A DNA stretch of 64,000 nt, taken from assembly GCF_038502225.1 (NCBI RefSeq), contig NC_091355.1:10851948-10915947 (forward strand), given 5' to 3'. The notes beneath the pieces are model-generated. The model was not told the origin of the DNA and did not search any database. It saw only the letters and a list, made by a program, of their open reading frames with translations. The stretch comes from Cherax quadricarinatus. Its lineage: Eukaryota; Arthropoda; Malacostraca; Decapoda; Parastacidae. This document shows positions 34,273-46,343 of this stretch, piece by piece. Both the position numbers and the translations under genes were made by a program. The first letter of the stretch is position 1, and the number at the start of each line of letters is the position of its first letter.

Positions 34273-34844
34273 CCATCGATCACAAACTTTGCACACTGGC
34301 GTGTACCGTACCTTCATTATTATCCCTGCTGCACAATCTTTTAAAAAGTGTTATTAGTTTCTCTCTCCCCCCGAGTTTACTGCACCTGTGTCTCTCAGTT
34401 TTTCTCCACCTTGAAGTATTTTTTCTGACTATTCATTCTTTCGTCATGGCTATCTTCCCACTTTTAATTCTTAAATGCAATAAATTTTCCTGTTAAAAAT
34501 ACTTATTTCCCTAAATCAACTTCTGCAAGGAAGGATTCTATACTTTATGTATGCTATATTTAATTTACAGTATCTAAACTCCCTTCGCCTTTTGGACATT
34601 AATCTTACATCTCGTTAAACTAATGTGCACCGAGAGATTTTTGCCTCTCGGTGTATATATACTGAAAAATTGCTTTAATCACTTCTTGACTAGTGGTGAA
34701 TGGATTACTTGCAGTTTTAATGAACTTCGTGTAGTCGATAAGCTTCAAATCACATTAACCTAAATTAATACGCTTGAAGCAAACTGTCATGCTTCTACCA
34801 CCGATACTTCAGATGTATGTTTCCTGCTCTTGCCCTCTCTAATA

Positions 34845-34879
34845 TTATTATTATTATTATTATAATCAAAAAGAAGCGC
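34845..34879 (-). mobile_element. 35-bp retro-insertion of LINE tail with 13-bp TSD
   Basis: GCCCTCTCTAATA at 34832-34844 and 34880-34892. The insert contains only half the hairpin and (AAT)n (minus strand: GCGCTTCTTTTTGATTATAA). Confidence 0.93.
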
Positions 34880-34892
34880 GCCCTCTCTAATA

Positions 34893-35530
34893 GATTTCTG
34901 AAACTGGCTGCCGCCCTCTCAATAGATTTAAATGGTAGGACAAACATCTCTCATGTTAATATTAGCAACTTTTTTTTGTAACTTTAAGGATTATAGCCAT
35001 CCATTATGTTGTTCCTCTTCTAAAATTGTCTATTCCTCTTCTGGCCTTTACAGGCGCCATATTATAGACTTGAGTTTTAACAATATCCCCAATATGTATT
35101 TAGATATTTGGAAGTGGACGCGTGTGGGTCCATGAAAGATGATGTGAATCGTCGAATAGACGAAGGAGGGGGAGGGTTAGGGTGAGGGAAGGTAAGTGAT
35201 ATGCTAGGGTGTGGAAAGAAGTTTATCTATGGCGACAAAAAGGAGGAAGGAATGTGCCAGAGAATAGTGGTACCAACTCTCGTAAGGAGATGCTATCACA
35301 AAGTTCCCGGCTCGAATTTTTGCGGGCTTCCTGCGTGAAACATGGCAGAAGGGTATATCACCCTGCCCGGTATACTCGGCGATTTTCAGTGCGGTCGGTC
35401 ATTCCGTTGAGCTTAGACAGGGTTTTTTCTTTTGTCTTATTGTCAGTGCACTGTTGCTATTTTTTTGTGTAATGGAATAGAATCTTTGAGCAGAAATCTT
35501 TCATCAGGAATTTGCTCCAGCTGGGCAGAC
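34893..35530. other. No gene recognised
   Basis: Several short open frames, none recognised. A purine-rich G stretch lies at 35165-35185. Confidence 0.4.
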
Positions 35531-35569
35531 AGTTAACCAAAATATTTACATAAAGGCTCTGAGACATTT

Positions 35570-35573
35570 GAGG

Positions 35574-35611
<38 letters not shown>

Positions 35612-35905
35612 TCTTTATTTCTACAAGTACATGGTATACAGGCCTAGCTGATATCAGTAACATACTACTACATAGAAAGCCGCTTGTTATGCAGAGCATT
35701 TCGGGGAAATTAGGTCAGTTTTGTCCCAGGATGCGACCCACACCAGTCGACTAACACCCAGATACCCATTTTATACTGATGGGTGAACATGGACAGCAGG
35801 TGTCTTATGGAAACACGTCCCTAAAGTTATCCAGCCGTACCGGAGATTCGAACTCAGGACCTCAGTGCGAGAGCCGAGTGCGCTACTGATCGAGCTACGA
35901 GACAC
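35570..35905 (-). mobile_element. tRNA-derived SINE, type B, well preserved
   Basis: Minus strand: the head GTAGCTCGATCAGTAGCGCA (box A) and GAGTTCGAATCTCCGG (box B) is strongly tRNA-like. The core GTTAGTCGACTGGTGTGGGT is shared with type A. The 3' part with AAATGCTCTGCATAACAAG and TACTTGTAGAAATAAAGATA is not shared, and ends in (AAT)n at about 35575-35611. Confidence 0.9.
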
Positions 35906-36528
35906 CATAAGAGAAAAGTAAACGTCCGACGTTGTGGACGTCCAACTATTGGTTCATTCACTATGAAAATGCTCCTGCTAGCGCGACACTTTGCTCATGG
36001 TTTTATGGTTAAAAACATGGCGGCCAGAGTGTACAAATTAGAAAAGTGTGGAGGTTACTGAAGGTTTAGTTCAGAAGACTGAGGACGAATGGTGAGGTGG
36101 TGTTTGGACATTCAAAGAGTCTGAAGCAGAGGTGGAAGACAGAAGGGGTAGGGAAGACGTTACAGGAAGAGTTGGAGAAACAGGATAAAGGGGTTTTTGG
36201 GTGCTAGAAATCTGAGCGGTAACAAATGGCTTTTAGTGCGTGATATGCTATTGGAGTGAGAAAGATAACATTGATGGATTCGGGGAAATAGGTCAGCCAG
36301 ACTCGAGTACTGGGGGTGGGAAGTAGAATGCCTGCAGTTTGAAAGAGGGGCGATGATGTAACAGTTCGGAGAATTATCTAAATTAGGATTTCTGCGGACT
36401 TCTGGCAAGCCAGCCACTGAATAAATGAAGGTGAATGTGTTTTCTTGTTTTGGAGACGGTCGGTGTTAAAAAAATATTGAATAATAATAATGATGTGACA
36501 GCATCATTTTCCCTGTTGGTGTCTCGGT
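35906..36528. other. No gene recognised
   Basis: 36000-36400 contains open stretches on both strands, but no recognisable protein motif. Confidence 0.4.
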
Positions 36529-36540
36529 TGTGTGTACTGA

Positions 36541-36578
36541 TTATTATTATAATCAAAAAGAAGCGCTAAACCACAAGG
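36541..36578 (-). mobile_element. 38-bp retro-insertion of LINE tail with 12-bp TSD
   Basis: TGTGTGTACTGA at 36529-36540 and 36579-36590. The insert (minus strand CCTTGTGGTTTAGCGCTTCT plus AT-rich tail) matches the LINE tail at 27.65 kb rather than the SINE tail. Confidence 0.93.
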
Positions 36579-36590
36579 TGTGTGTACTGA

Positions 36591-37078
36591 ACAAGGCCAC
36601 TAGGCGCAGATTCCATGTTTTCGCAATGGTTCATCATTTGCAGCACCTGACTGCCTCCATAACAAGCTACAACACACCTGCCGGTTTATTAACCTATGTC
36701 TCAGGCTACATAATTTCGTTGACTTGAGTTGCTGTAAACCACCTCGTTAAAGAGAGAATAAGCAACATCCTATCAATTTTTGCCACTTAACTAGGATTAT
36801 GATGAATAATTTGTGAAGATTAATATACATTGGTCATTTGAATAATTTTGTGACTTGTATTAACTGATTTTAATGAAAATAAAGGCGACAAACTCCCTTA
36901 GAAATGTTGTTTTAATCTTAAGCAATGACAAAATCACGTCATGTAATCAAACTCAGCAGCCTGAGTTATCTTGCTAAAATTAGCACAATGTAATATACCT
37001 AAATGCTACAAAACCTACTTAAGGTTAACCAAAATTATGATAGCACAGTAGAACCTCTGTATTCGGATGCACCTTTAT
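36591..37078. other. No gene recognised
   Basis: AT-rich, nothing recognised. Confidence 0.4.
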
Positions 37079-37090
37079 TCGTAATCTTCA

Positions 37091-37274
37091 TTATTATTAT
37101 TATTATTATAATCAAGGGGGAAGCACTAAACCCGTAGGATTATACAGCGCCTATGGGGGATGGAAGGCATTCAGGCTTAATTCAGGGAACTGGAGCACAG
37201 ATCCAACTGGAGCACAGATCCAATTCCCTAGATCAAGAGCCCCTCACCAGCGTCAAGGAGCCTTCCTTGAGGGG
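37091..37274 (-). mobile_element. Full-length hairpin-tail SINE with 12-bp TSD and internal duplication
   Basis: TCGTAATCTTCA at 37079-37090 and 37275-37286. The 184-bp insert carries an extra tandem copy of AACTGGAGCACAGATCCA, which explains its greater length than the 160-168-bp copies. Confidence 0.95.
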
Positions 37275-37286
37275 TCGTAATCTTCA

Positions 37287-37872
37287 GTATACGGAAAAAA
37301 ATCGAGAAAAAAAGGTACTTATATTGGCAAATATCACTATATTCAGAACGAAGCTGCTTTTTGAATTCTTTTATAACTCTGGGTTATTTTTATTTTATTT
37401 CAGTATTGAAAATAAGTGATCATGGCCACGAATAAGAAAAGTGAATGGAGAAAAAAATAAAGCCATGGAATATGGCATGTCAACATCTCCCGTATTTTCT
37501 ATTATAAAAATAAAGGCGCAGTAAAAAGTGGCAACAAGCAAATGTGGAAATAAGAGTTAAAATTCTTGCAGGTTCATGTACGATTTCTTGCTTGTACATG
37601 TTATTTTACAAGCTTAATTAATTAACCAATATTCTGACTTAAAAATGGCGCTTTGTGAAGCCGTTAGGAGCTTTGTCAAGTCGTTAGGAGCTTTGTCAAG
37701 TCGTTAGGAGCTTTGTCAACAATCTCTATTGTGGAACTCCGTCAAAAACTTTAATGAAGTCTGTATACATAATATCAAATCATTATCATGAACTACCGCC
37801 TCAAATATTTTAGTGAAAAAAAGTAAATAAATTCGTAAAGCAGGAACACGCCTTTGAAAAACTGCACTAGAG
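37287..37872. repeat. No gene; small 21-bp triplication at 37660-37720
   Basis: GTTAGGAGCTTTGTCAAGTC is repeated three times in tandem at about 37660-37720. The rest is AT-rich and unassigned. Confidence 0.7.
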
Positions 37873-40800
37873 ACCAACACATCACCGGACACTGGGAACA
37901 AACACATCACCGGACACTGGGAACAAACACATCACCGGACACTGGGAACCAACACATCACCGGACACTGGGAACAAACACATCACCGGACACTGGGAACC
38001 AACACATCACCGGACACTGGGAACCAACACATCACCGGACACTGGGAACCAACACATCACCGGACACTGGGAACCAACACATCACCGGACACTGGGAACC
38101 AACACATCACCGGACACTGGGAACCAACACATCACCGGACACTGGGAACCAACACATCACTGGACACTGGGAACAAACACATCACCGGACACTGAGAACA
38201 CATCATTGGACACTGGGAACCAACACATCACCGGACACTGGGAACAAACACATCACCGGACACTGGGAACCAACACATCACCGGACACTGGGAACCAACA
38301 CATCACCGGACACTGGGAACCAACACATCACCAGACACTGGGAACCAACACATCACCGGACACTGGGAACCAACACATCACCGGACACTGGGAACCAACA
38401 CATCACCGGACACTGGGAACCAACACATCACTGGACACTGGGAACAAACACATCACCGGACACTGAGAACACATCATTGGACACTGGGAACCAACACATC
38501 ACCGGACACTGGGAACAAACACATCACCGGACACTGGGAACCAACACATCACCGGACACTGGGAACCAACACATCACCGGACACTGGGAACAAACACATC
38601 ACTGGACACTGGGAACAAACACATCACCGGACACTGGGAACCAACACATCACCGGACACTGGGAACCAACACATCACCGGACACTGGGAACCAACACATC
38701 ACCGGACACTGGGAACCAACACATCACCGGACACTGGGAACCAACACATCACCGGACACTGGGAACCAACACATCACCGGACACTGGGAACAAACACATC
38801 ACCGGACACTGGGAACCAACACATCACCGGACACTGGGAACCAACACATCACCGGACACTGGGAACCAACACATCACCGGACACTGGGAACCAACACATC
38901 ACCGGACACTGGGAACCAACACATCACCGGACACTGGGAACCAACACATCACTGGACACTGGGAACAAACACATCACCGGACACTGAGAACACATCATTG
39001 GACACTGGGAACCAACACATCACCGGACACTGGGAACAAACACATCACCGGACACTGGGAACCAACACATCACCGGACACTGGGAACCAACACATCACCG
39101 GACACTGGGAACCAACACATCACCGGACACTGGGAACCAACACATCACCGGACACTGGGAACCAACACATCACCGGACACTGGGAACCAACACATCACCG
39201 GACACTGGGAACCAACACATCACCGGACACTGGGAACCAACACATCACTGGACACTGGGAACAAACACATCACCGGACACTGAGAACACATCATTGGACA
39301 CTGGGAACCAACACATCACCGGACACTGGGAACAAACACATCACCGGACACTGGGAACCAACACATCACCGGACACTGGGAACCAACACATCACCGGACA
39401 CTGGGAACCAACACATCACCGGACACTGGGAACAAACACATCACTGGACACTGGGAACAAACACATCACCGGACACTGGGAACCAACACATCACCGGACA
39501 CTGGGAACCAACACATCACCGGACACTGGGAACCAACACATCACCGGACACTGGGAACCAACACATCACCGGACACTGGGAACCAACACATCACCGGACA
39601 CTGGGAACCAACACATCACCGGACACTGGGAACAAACACATCACTGGACACTGGGAACAAACACATCACCGGACACTGGGAACCAACACATCACCGGACA
39701 CTGGGAACCAACACATCACCGGACACTGGGAACCAACACATCACCGGACACTGGGAACCAACACATCACTGGACAGTGGGAACAAACACATCACCGGACA
39801 CTGAGAACACATCACTGGACACTGGGAACCAACACATCACTGGACACTGGGAACAAACACATCACTGGACACTGGGAACCAACACATCACCGGACACTGA
39901 GAACACATCACTGGACACTGGGAACAAACACATCACTGGACACTGGGAACAAACACATCACTGGACACTGGGAACAAACGCATCACTGGGCACTGGGAAC
40001 AAACACATCACTGGACACTGCGAACAAACACATCACCGGACACTGGGAACAAACACATCACTGGACACTGGGAACAAACACATCACCGGACACTGGGAAC
40101 AAACGCATCACTGGGCACTGGGAACAAACACATCACTGGACACTGCGAACAAACACATCACCGGACACTGGGAACCAACACATCACCAGACACTGGGAAC
40201 AAACACATCACTGGACACTGGGAACAAACACATCACCGGACACTGGGAACAAACACATCACCGGACACTGGGAACAAACACATCACTGGACACTGGGAAC
40301 AAACATATCACCGGACACTGTGAACCAACACATCACCGGACACTGGGAACAAACACATCACTGGACACTGGGAACAAACACATCACTGGACACTGGGAAC
40401 AAACACATCACTGGACACTGGGAACCAACACATCACCGGACACTGGAAACCAACACATCACTGGACACTGGGGACAAACACATCACCGGACACTGGGAAC
40501 AAACACATCACTGGACACTGGGAACCAACACATCACTGGACATTGGGAACCAACACATCACTGGACACTGGGAACAAATACATCACTGGACACTGGGAAC
40601 CAACACATCACTGGACATTGGGAACCAACACATCACCGGACACTGGGAACAAACACATCACCGGGCACTGGGAACAAACACATCACTGGACACTGGGAAC
40701 AAACATATCACCGGACACTGTGAACCAACACATCACCGGACACTGGGAACAAACACATCACTGGACACTGGGAACAAACACATCACTGGACACTGGGAAC

Positions 40801-41165
40801 CAACATATCACCGGACACTGGAAACCAACACATCACTGGACACTGGGGACAAACACATCACCGGACACTGGGAACAAACATCACTGGACACTGGGAACCA
40901 ACACATCACTGGACATTGGGAACCAACACATCACTGGACACTGGGAACAAATACATCACCGGACACTGGGAACAAACACATCACTGGACACTGGGAACAA
41001 ACACATCACCGGACACTGGGAACAAACACATCACCGGACACTGGGAACAAACACATCACTGGACACTGGGAACAAGCATATCACCGGACACTGGGAACCA
41101 ACACATCACCGGACACTGGGAACAAACACATCACTGGACACTGGACACCAACACATCACCGGATA
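37873..41165. repeat. 25-bp minisatellite, about 131 units, with higher-order structure
   Basis: The unit is AACACATCACCGGACACTGG plus GAACC or GAACA. A shortened variant unit ACTGAGAACACATCATTGG marks positions 38191, 38462, 38983, 39279 and 39800; two of the spacings are exactly 521 bp. The second third (39820-41165) has different variants (GGGCACTGGG, CTGTGAACC, CTGGGGACA), two of them repeated 375-400 bp apart. Frames of up to 627 residues are artefacts of a 25-bp period that is open in all + frames. Confidence 0.96.
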
Positions 41166-41385
41166 AAGACGTCATAAAACTGGAAATTCTAGTTACTGAA
41201 GGCACAACTCACCACTAGGGAAAAAACAGACCAAAAAGCGTCCTCCACAGTGAAACAATTATAGTAGGTTGGTAGACAGCAACCGCCCAGGGAGGTACTA
41301 CCGTCCTGCCAAGTGAGTGTAAAACGAAAGCCTGTAATTGTTTTACATGATGGTAGGATTGCTGGTGTCTTTTTTCTGTCTCATA

Positions 41386-41416
41386 TTATTATTATTATTA
41401 TTATAATCAAGGGGGA
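41386..41416 (-). mobile_element. 31-bp retro-insertion (tail only) with 14-bp TSD
   Basis: TTTTCTGTCTCATA at 41372-41385 and 41417-41430. The insert is TCCCCCTTGATTATAATAAT plus extra AAT on the minus strand: the (AAT)n tail and a dozen bases, without the hairpin. Confidence 0.92.
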
Positions 41417-41430
41417 TTTTCTGTCTCATA

Positions 41431-42050
41431 AACATGCGAGATTTCAGGTACGTCTTGCTACTTCTACTTACACTTAGGTCACACTACACATGCATGTACA
41501 AACATATATATACACACCCCTCTGAGTTTTCTCCTATTTTCTTACTAGTTCTTGTTCTTGTTTATTTCCTCTTATCGCCATGGGGAAGTGGAACAGAATT
41601 CTTCCTCCGTAAGCCATGAGTGTCGTAAGAGGCGACTACAACGCCGGGAGCAAGGGGCCCGGTGGCCTGGTGGCTAAAGTTCCCGCTTCACACACGGAGG
41701 ACCCGGGTTCGATTCCCGGCGGGTGGAAACATTTCGACGTTTCCTTACACCTGTTGTCCTGTTCACCTAGCAGCAAATAGGTACCTGGGTGTTAGTCGAC
41801 TGGTGTGGGTCGCATCCTGGGGGACAAGATTAAGGACCCCAATGGAAATAAGTTAGACAGTCCTCGATGACGCACTGACTTTCTTGGGTTATCCTGGGTG
41901 GCTAACCCTCCGGGGTTAAAAATCCGAACGAAATCTTATCTTATCTTTCTCCTGTATACATTACTAAAGTTAAAATGAGAAACTTTTGTTTTTCCTTTTG
42001 GGTCAACCTGTTTCGGTGGGATAAGGCCGATTTGGTGAAAAATATATAAT
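41431..42050 (+). mobile_element. LINE 3'-region fragment interrupted by a SINE
   Basis: CCATGGGGAAGTGGAACAGA ... CCGTAAGCCATGAGTGTCGT before the SINE, and CTCCTGTATACATTACTAAA ... GTTTCGGTGGGATAAGGCCG after it, match what I recall as a widespread decapod LINE 3' region. Inverted fragments of the same element lie at 55255-55345 and 57366-57570. No coding part is present. Confidence 0.6.
41656..41946 (+). mobile_element. tRNA-derived SINE, type A, best preserved copy
   Basis: The tRNA-like head is GGTGGCCTGGTGGCTAAAGT (box A) and CGGGTTCGATTCCCGG (box B). The core is GGTACCTGGGTGTTAGTCGA. The 3' end is GGGGTTAAAAATCCGAACGA followed by AATCTTATCTTA. It is not a functional tRNA because the acceptor stem does not close. 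Confidence 0.93.
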
Positions 42051-42439
42051 ATCGTGCCGAATAGGTAAAAACTTGCAATTTTGGCTTAAACAGTAACGCT
42101 CTTCTTGCCGAATAAGACAAGCAAAAATCTGTGTATACAATAATTTCGCCAAAATCATTCTGAACCTAACGAAAAAAAAATATTTCACTGTGTTTGTTTA
42201 GTAATAAATTATTGTATACAAATCTAAAATATATTTAGTTGGGTTAGGCTAAAATAAATTGCGCTTGTTATAATAAGGTTAGGTAAGTTTTCTAAGTTCC
42301 TTTTGGTGCAAAATTATAATTTTTTACATCAACATTAATGAAAAAAATATATCTTTAAACGTATAAGAGAAAATTTTCGAAAGGAATTAATTTTAAATGA
42401 GTTCTTGCTAATTGACCAGTTTTACATATTCGGCACAAC
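42051..42439 (+). mobile_element. 388-bp MITE, copy 1
   Basis: The diverged ends TCGTGCCGAATAGGT and ACATATTCGGCACAAC correspond to the inverted ends of the copy at 49650-50037. It is followed directly by a (TA)n tract at 42442-42493. No coding capacity. Confidence 0.9.
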
Positions 42440-42441
42440 AT

Positions 42442-42493
<52 letters not shown>
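42442..42493. repeat. (TA)n microsatellite
   Basis: About 26 TA units adjoining the MITE. Confidence 0.97.
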
Positions 42494-42497
<4 letters not shown>

Positions 42498-43533
42498 CTG
42501 TTAAGTTGGGAAGGAGGAAGAGTATTATACGTTAGATTCTAACTATCCACTACTGACTAGTAGCCTCAGGGCAACAATACAGAACTTCAGCTGAGCTTTA
42601 TAATCTTTAGACAAACCGAAACTGATACCAGTTAGTCCATCTACCATCATGCTGGGGTAATTACAAGTCTATGATGCATAAAACAAAAACAGCAGTCTTG
42701 AATGTCACCCTGCCCGACCGGCCAGGCTACATGCAAATTCCTTCAACTTACATGAAGTTAATGTAAGACTGTTCTCCTCTTGTATTTTAGCCACTTTGGA
42801 TGTCCTAGGCGTATCAGACTTCACCTTCCCTGATCTTAATGGCCGGAAACTCCCTACAATCACCGTTACAGAAATGTTTAATATTTCTGCACAACCCTTT
42901 TTTCAAACCCTCATAAGCAGCAATATTATGTGCATTATCATCGCCACTGGTTTATCATGTGTAATCCGCTGGACATGAACCATTAATGCAAACAACTGGC
43001 AAAAAAAAAAAAAGCCAACACCTCAAAAACTAATTAATGCTAGAGCAAATATTCAGCGACCACTAACTCTCAAGAAGACTAGTAACAACTGAGGTGCTGC
43101 TGAAGTTCTCAGTGCTCATACCCCTCCCCCTTGGGTACGATGACCAAAAATATTGATCCGTGAGGGAAATTTGGGCATAAAGCAGTTTGTCTCAATTATT
43201 ATTATAAACATAACGAAGCATGAAACCCATGAGGGGTCATACAGCATTGCAAGGTAGGGTGTGGTAAAGATTTAATATACTTACTTTATCAGGCTATAGA
43301 GTGGAGAATATTACAGAGGTAGAGTTAGTAAGGGTGGTGTCAAGTGCTAAAGGAAGGATAATCAAAGTCTGTGTAATAAATGTGTTGCTGTCATAGAGGA
43401 AGTCTGTATCAAACATGGGAGTTTTCCTCAAATATTTTCACTACACGTGCGACCGCATATTTGTGACGCGCACTGTATGTAGTAATTTTTTATATTTTTG
43501 TTTTTCAACTCCAAATTTTAAAAAACGGTATGT
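42494..43533. other. No gene; diverged tail copy at about 43200-43255
   Basis: ATTATTATTATAAACATAAC and AAACCCATGAGGGGTCATACAG at 43196-43250 are a diverged minus-strand copy of the hairpin tail. The rest is unassigned. Confidence 0.5.
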
Positions 43534-43546
43534 TTGGGATTTTAAT

Positions 43547-43596
43547 TATTACATTCATAACTAAACGCTAAACCCACAAGGGTCATACAGCGCTGC
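43547..43596 (-). mobile_element. 50-bp retro-insertion of tail with 13-bp TSD
   Basis: TTGGGATTTTAAT at 43534-43546 and 43597-43609. The insert is the minus-strand hairpin AGCGCTGTATGACCCTTGTG, GGTTTAGCG, and an AT-rich end. Confidence 0.92.
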
Positions 43597-43609
43597 TTGG
43601 GATTTTAAT

Positions 43610-46284
43610 ACCTCTGGTACTGTACAATCTCGTAATAAGGCACTTGGTGTATCATATCTTTGTTCTCTCCAGAACTGGTTGCATCCAGTGGGTTGTTGTA
43701 GACGCACTTGGTGGCTGCAACAGTGATTGGTTTTCCATTGCCATGTATCTCTCTACGTCTTTGTTTTTCATTGTTAATAATTTTCTTCCTTTTGTTTCTT
43801 TTCATTTTCTTCATTGTTATTATGAAAAAGAAGCGCCAAACCTGCAAGGGATGTCAGTCCATCTACCATCGCTTTTCTTTCTCTTAGCCCATTTTTTTTT
43901 TTACTTTGCATTAGATTTCTTGATACATAATTTTTAAGTACTATGCATTTTTCCCGTGGAATTTCTGGCGTGTAGCGAAGATTTGCACATCTCTGGGAAA
44001 GTACCAGCCATCTTCGTAATATACCGGAACACTTTCTGGTGTGTGGGTATTTAAATCTTATTCCATATTTAGAAATTTTCCTGGCATAGTGCGTACTTAC
44101 ATATTTCACCACTTCTTGTCTCTTCAACTTCTTTGTGGATTATTACTTTGCATCACTGTTTTCGTCTCCTCTGTCCTGTTTTGCCTATCATACATTTCTA
44201 GTATTTCACCGACTGTATTCTGTATGCACTTAATTTTACCACATAAATCAATTTTATAGGCTTTGGTATGCATCCTTCTGATTTTGGTTAGTGTTACAAG
44301 TTTTATACCTGCCCAAACCCTTATCTCTCTAGCATCGTTAGTACCATTTCCCTTGCTCATTTTCATTGCTAGCAGCATTATTAATTCCACCACAAGAAAC
44401 ATGATACTTGTTCTTGCATATCTTACACTGACCTCCTGTGGTACCTCTTAGCTCTGTCACAATTTTTACAAATTGCGTTCATTATTGTCATTGTTTTTAG
44501 AATTGGCTGTTCACCAACGTTACGGACCTTCTTTTGAGGTGTCTGTTCTTCAGTCAGTCAGCTTCTCTCTCTCATTTTCTCCAGTAATATCGTCGCAAAT
44601 CATTACAGTACAATGATTCTCTTTCATCCCTCCCCACACCTGAGTTTTAAAGGATGTAAACAAACAAAGGAGAGCTCATATGATGGTTTACTGGAGAAGA
44701 TGGCTCTTAAAGACTAAGGTGTGTACAAAGGATCACACTGTCTGGCTCAACATGGTCGTGTACAAAAATAAACACCTGCAAATACAAAGCCAAAGACGGC
44801 GCCTGCGCGGCCCATAGCGCATGCGCAAACCAACACACACTAACGATCAACGCTGATAAAGAACTTGGCAGAATTAACTAACAAGGCTTGGTAAGCTAAT
44901 GCTTTATGATCCTTGCGGGTTGAACCCTTATTTTTTAATATAGTAATTGACAAGCTAATCATAGTACACACGATGTGATCAATTTTATTCATGATTTTGA
45001 TGTGGCAGTTCTTAAGAAGCTGATGGTGAGCTGCAGAGTTAAGTGTCACATGCTCACTTTACTCTTCATTAGTCCCTCGCAGTGACACACACCTCAAGAT
45101 GCCGCTAAGTAGAAAAAAAAAGAATTAAAACAAAAACTAATGTAGGCAGCACTTATACAAGATCCGCTCAACAGATTCATTTTGGCCTCTATACATAGAT
45201 ACTTCCTCACTACTGTGGCTCATAAGTGGTCCACTGGTATTACAGACTGGTGACCCACTAGTACTCCAAAATAGTGTGGTCCACTAATGCTGTCATGACC
45301 CTGGAAACTATTAATAGCATTAACAGTAACAACATTAAATATTAAATGTACTAAACTGTTCACTCTGCAGCCACTCCTGGCTGATACCAGTCACCATGCT
45401 GCTGAAGATTATATTATTAAGTTTCTTCTCTCGTAACATCTGTGAAAATCCTCATATTTTGAAGGAACTGTAGATGCTGGCATGACAGTACCATATGGAA
45501 TGTAGATGCTTTTATATTTTAAACTATTGTCCGTCCGGCATTAATTACATATGAACAGTATCACACAAACAAGCCAAGGCCGGGTCACCACTACTTAGAA
45601 AAGACCCGGGCCGGGAGAATACCGACGAATAAAAAAAAAAAAAAACACGTTGTGATAGTTTCAAAAACTTCGATTCAAGAATAAAACCGTAACAGGTACC
45701 TGAATATTGTTTAAAAATTACCACTGAATGCTTCTTGACTGAAGCATAAATCTGTCATTGGTGGATCTAGCAGTGCCATAAGTTGAAGTAACATCATAAT
45801 TTCATCTATACCTGTGTATATAAATGTTTTACACCCAATGCGATCATGATGTCCATAAAATACATTTATAAAAAATGATACAAAAACAAAAGCGTTGTGC
45901 TGCCTAACCATCAATGTTGAGCTGGTGTTTATAAGCTTAGTGTTGACCTAACAATTCCTTACACTAAAAAAAAATCGCAAATTGGTTCATAAAATGGACA
46001 AAAAGAAAGAAAACGGAGAACAAAGAAATAGTTGAAAATATTCATCAATCTTGAATAAAGTCCTAACCAGTACACATCATATCAAGATAGTTATAAAAAC
46101 ACAAGCTTTGGTAGAGTACGTACGGGTCGAGACACATGACAACTCTTACTTTCCTTATATCTGAGGCACCACAAATATATTTATATATAACCAAATGAAC
46201 TAGAAGCTATACCATTGGAAACAAATGAGTTGTAAAAATGAAATATATAAAATAAACGAAGTAACAACAATACTTGAAGAGAGC

Positions 46285-46286
<2 letters not shown>
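43610..46286. other. No gene recognised
   Basis: 43812-43850 is another diverged minus-strand tail copy (AAGAAGCGCCAAACCTGCAA). 43900-44460 has moderate open frames on both strands without motifs. 44790-44830 holds a short CpG-rich patch (GGCGCCTGCGCGG, GCGCATGCGC). Nothing else is supported. Confidence 0.4.

Positions 46287-46342
<56 letters not shown>
46287..46342. repeat. Poly(A) run of about 56 bases
   Basis: An uninterrupted A run ends in CGGGAATG. It could be the tail of a processed insertion on + or a slippage or assembly artefact. The upstream 300 bases have no recognisable gene, and no duplication was found around it. Confidence 0.9.

Positions 46343-46343
<1 letters not shown>

Noticed and set aside
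39294..41177. 627-residue His/Thr-rich open frame on +
   Set aside because: It is the 25-bp minisatellite read through; the other + frames of the same array are also open and give the same peptide shifted.
41660..41735. tRNA gene
   Set aside because: A and B boxes and a T-arm are present, but the acceptor stem does not close and the unit is the head of a multi-copy SINE.
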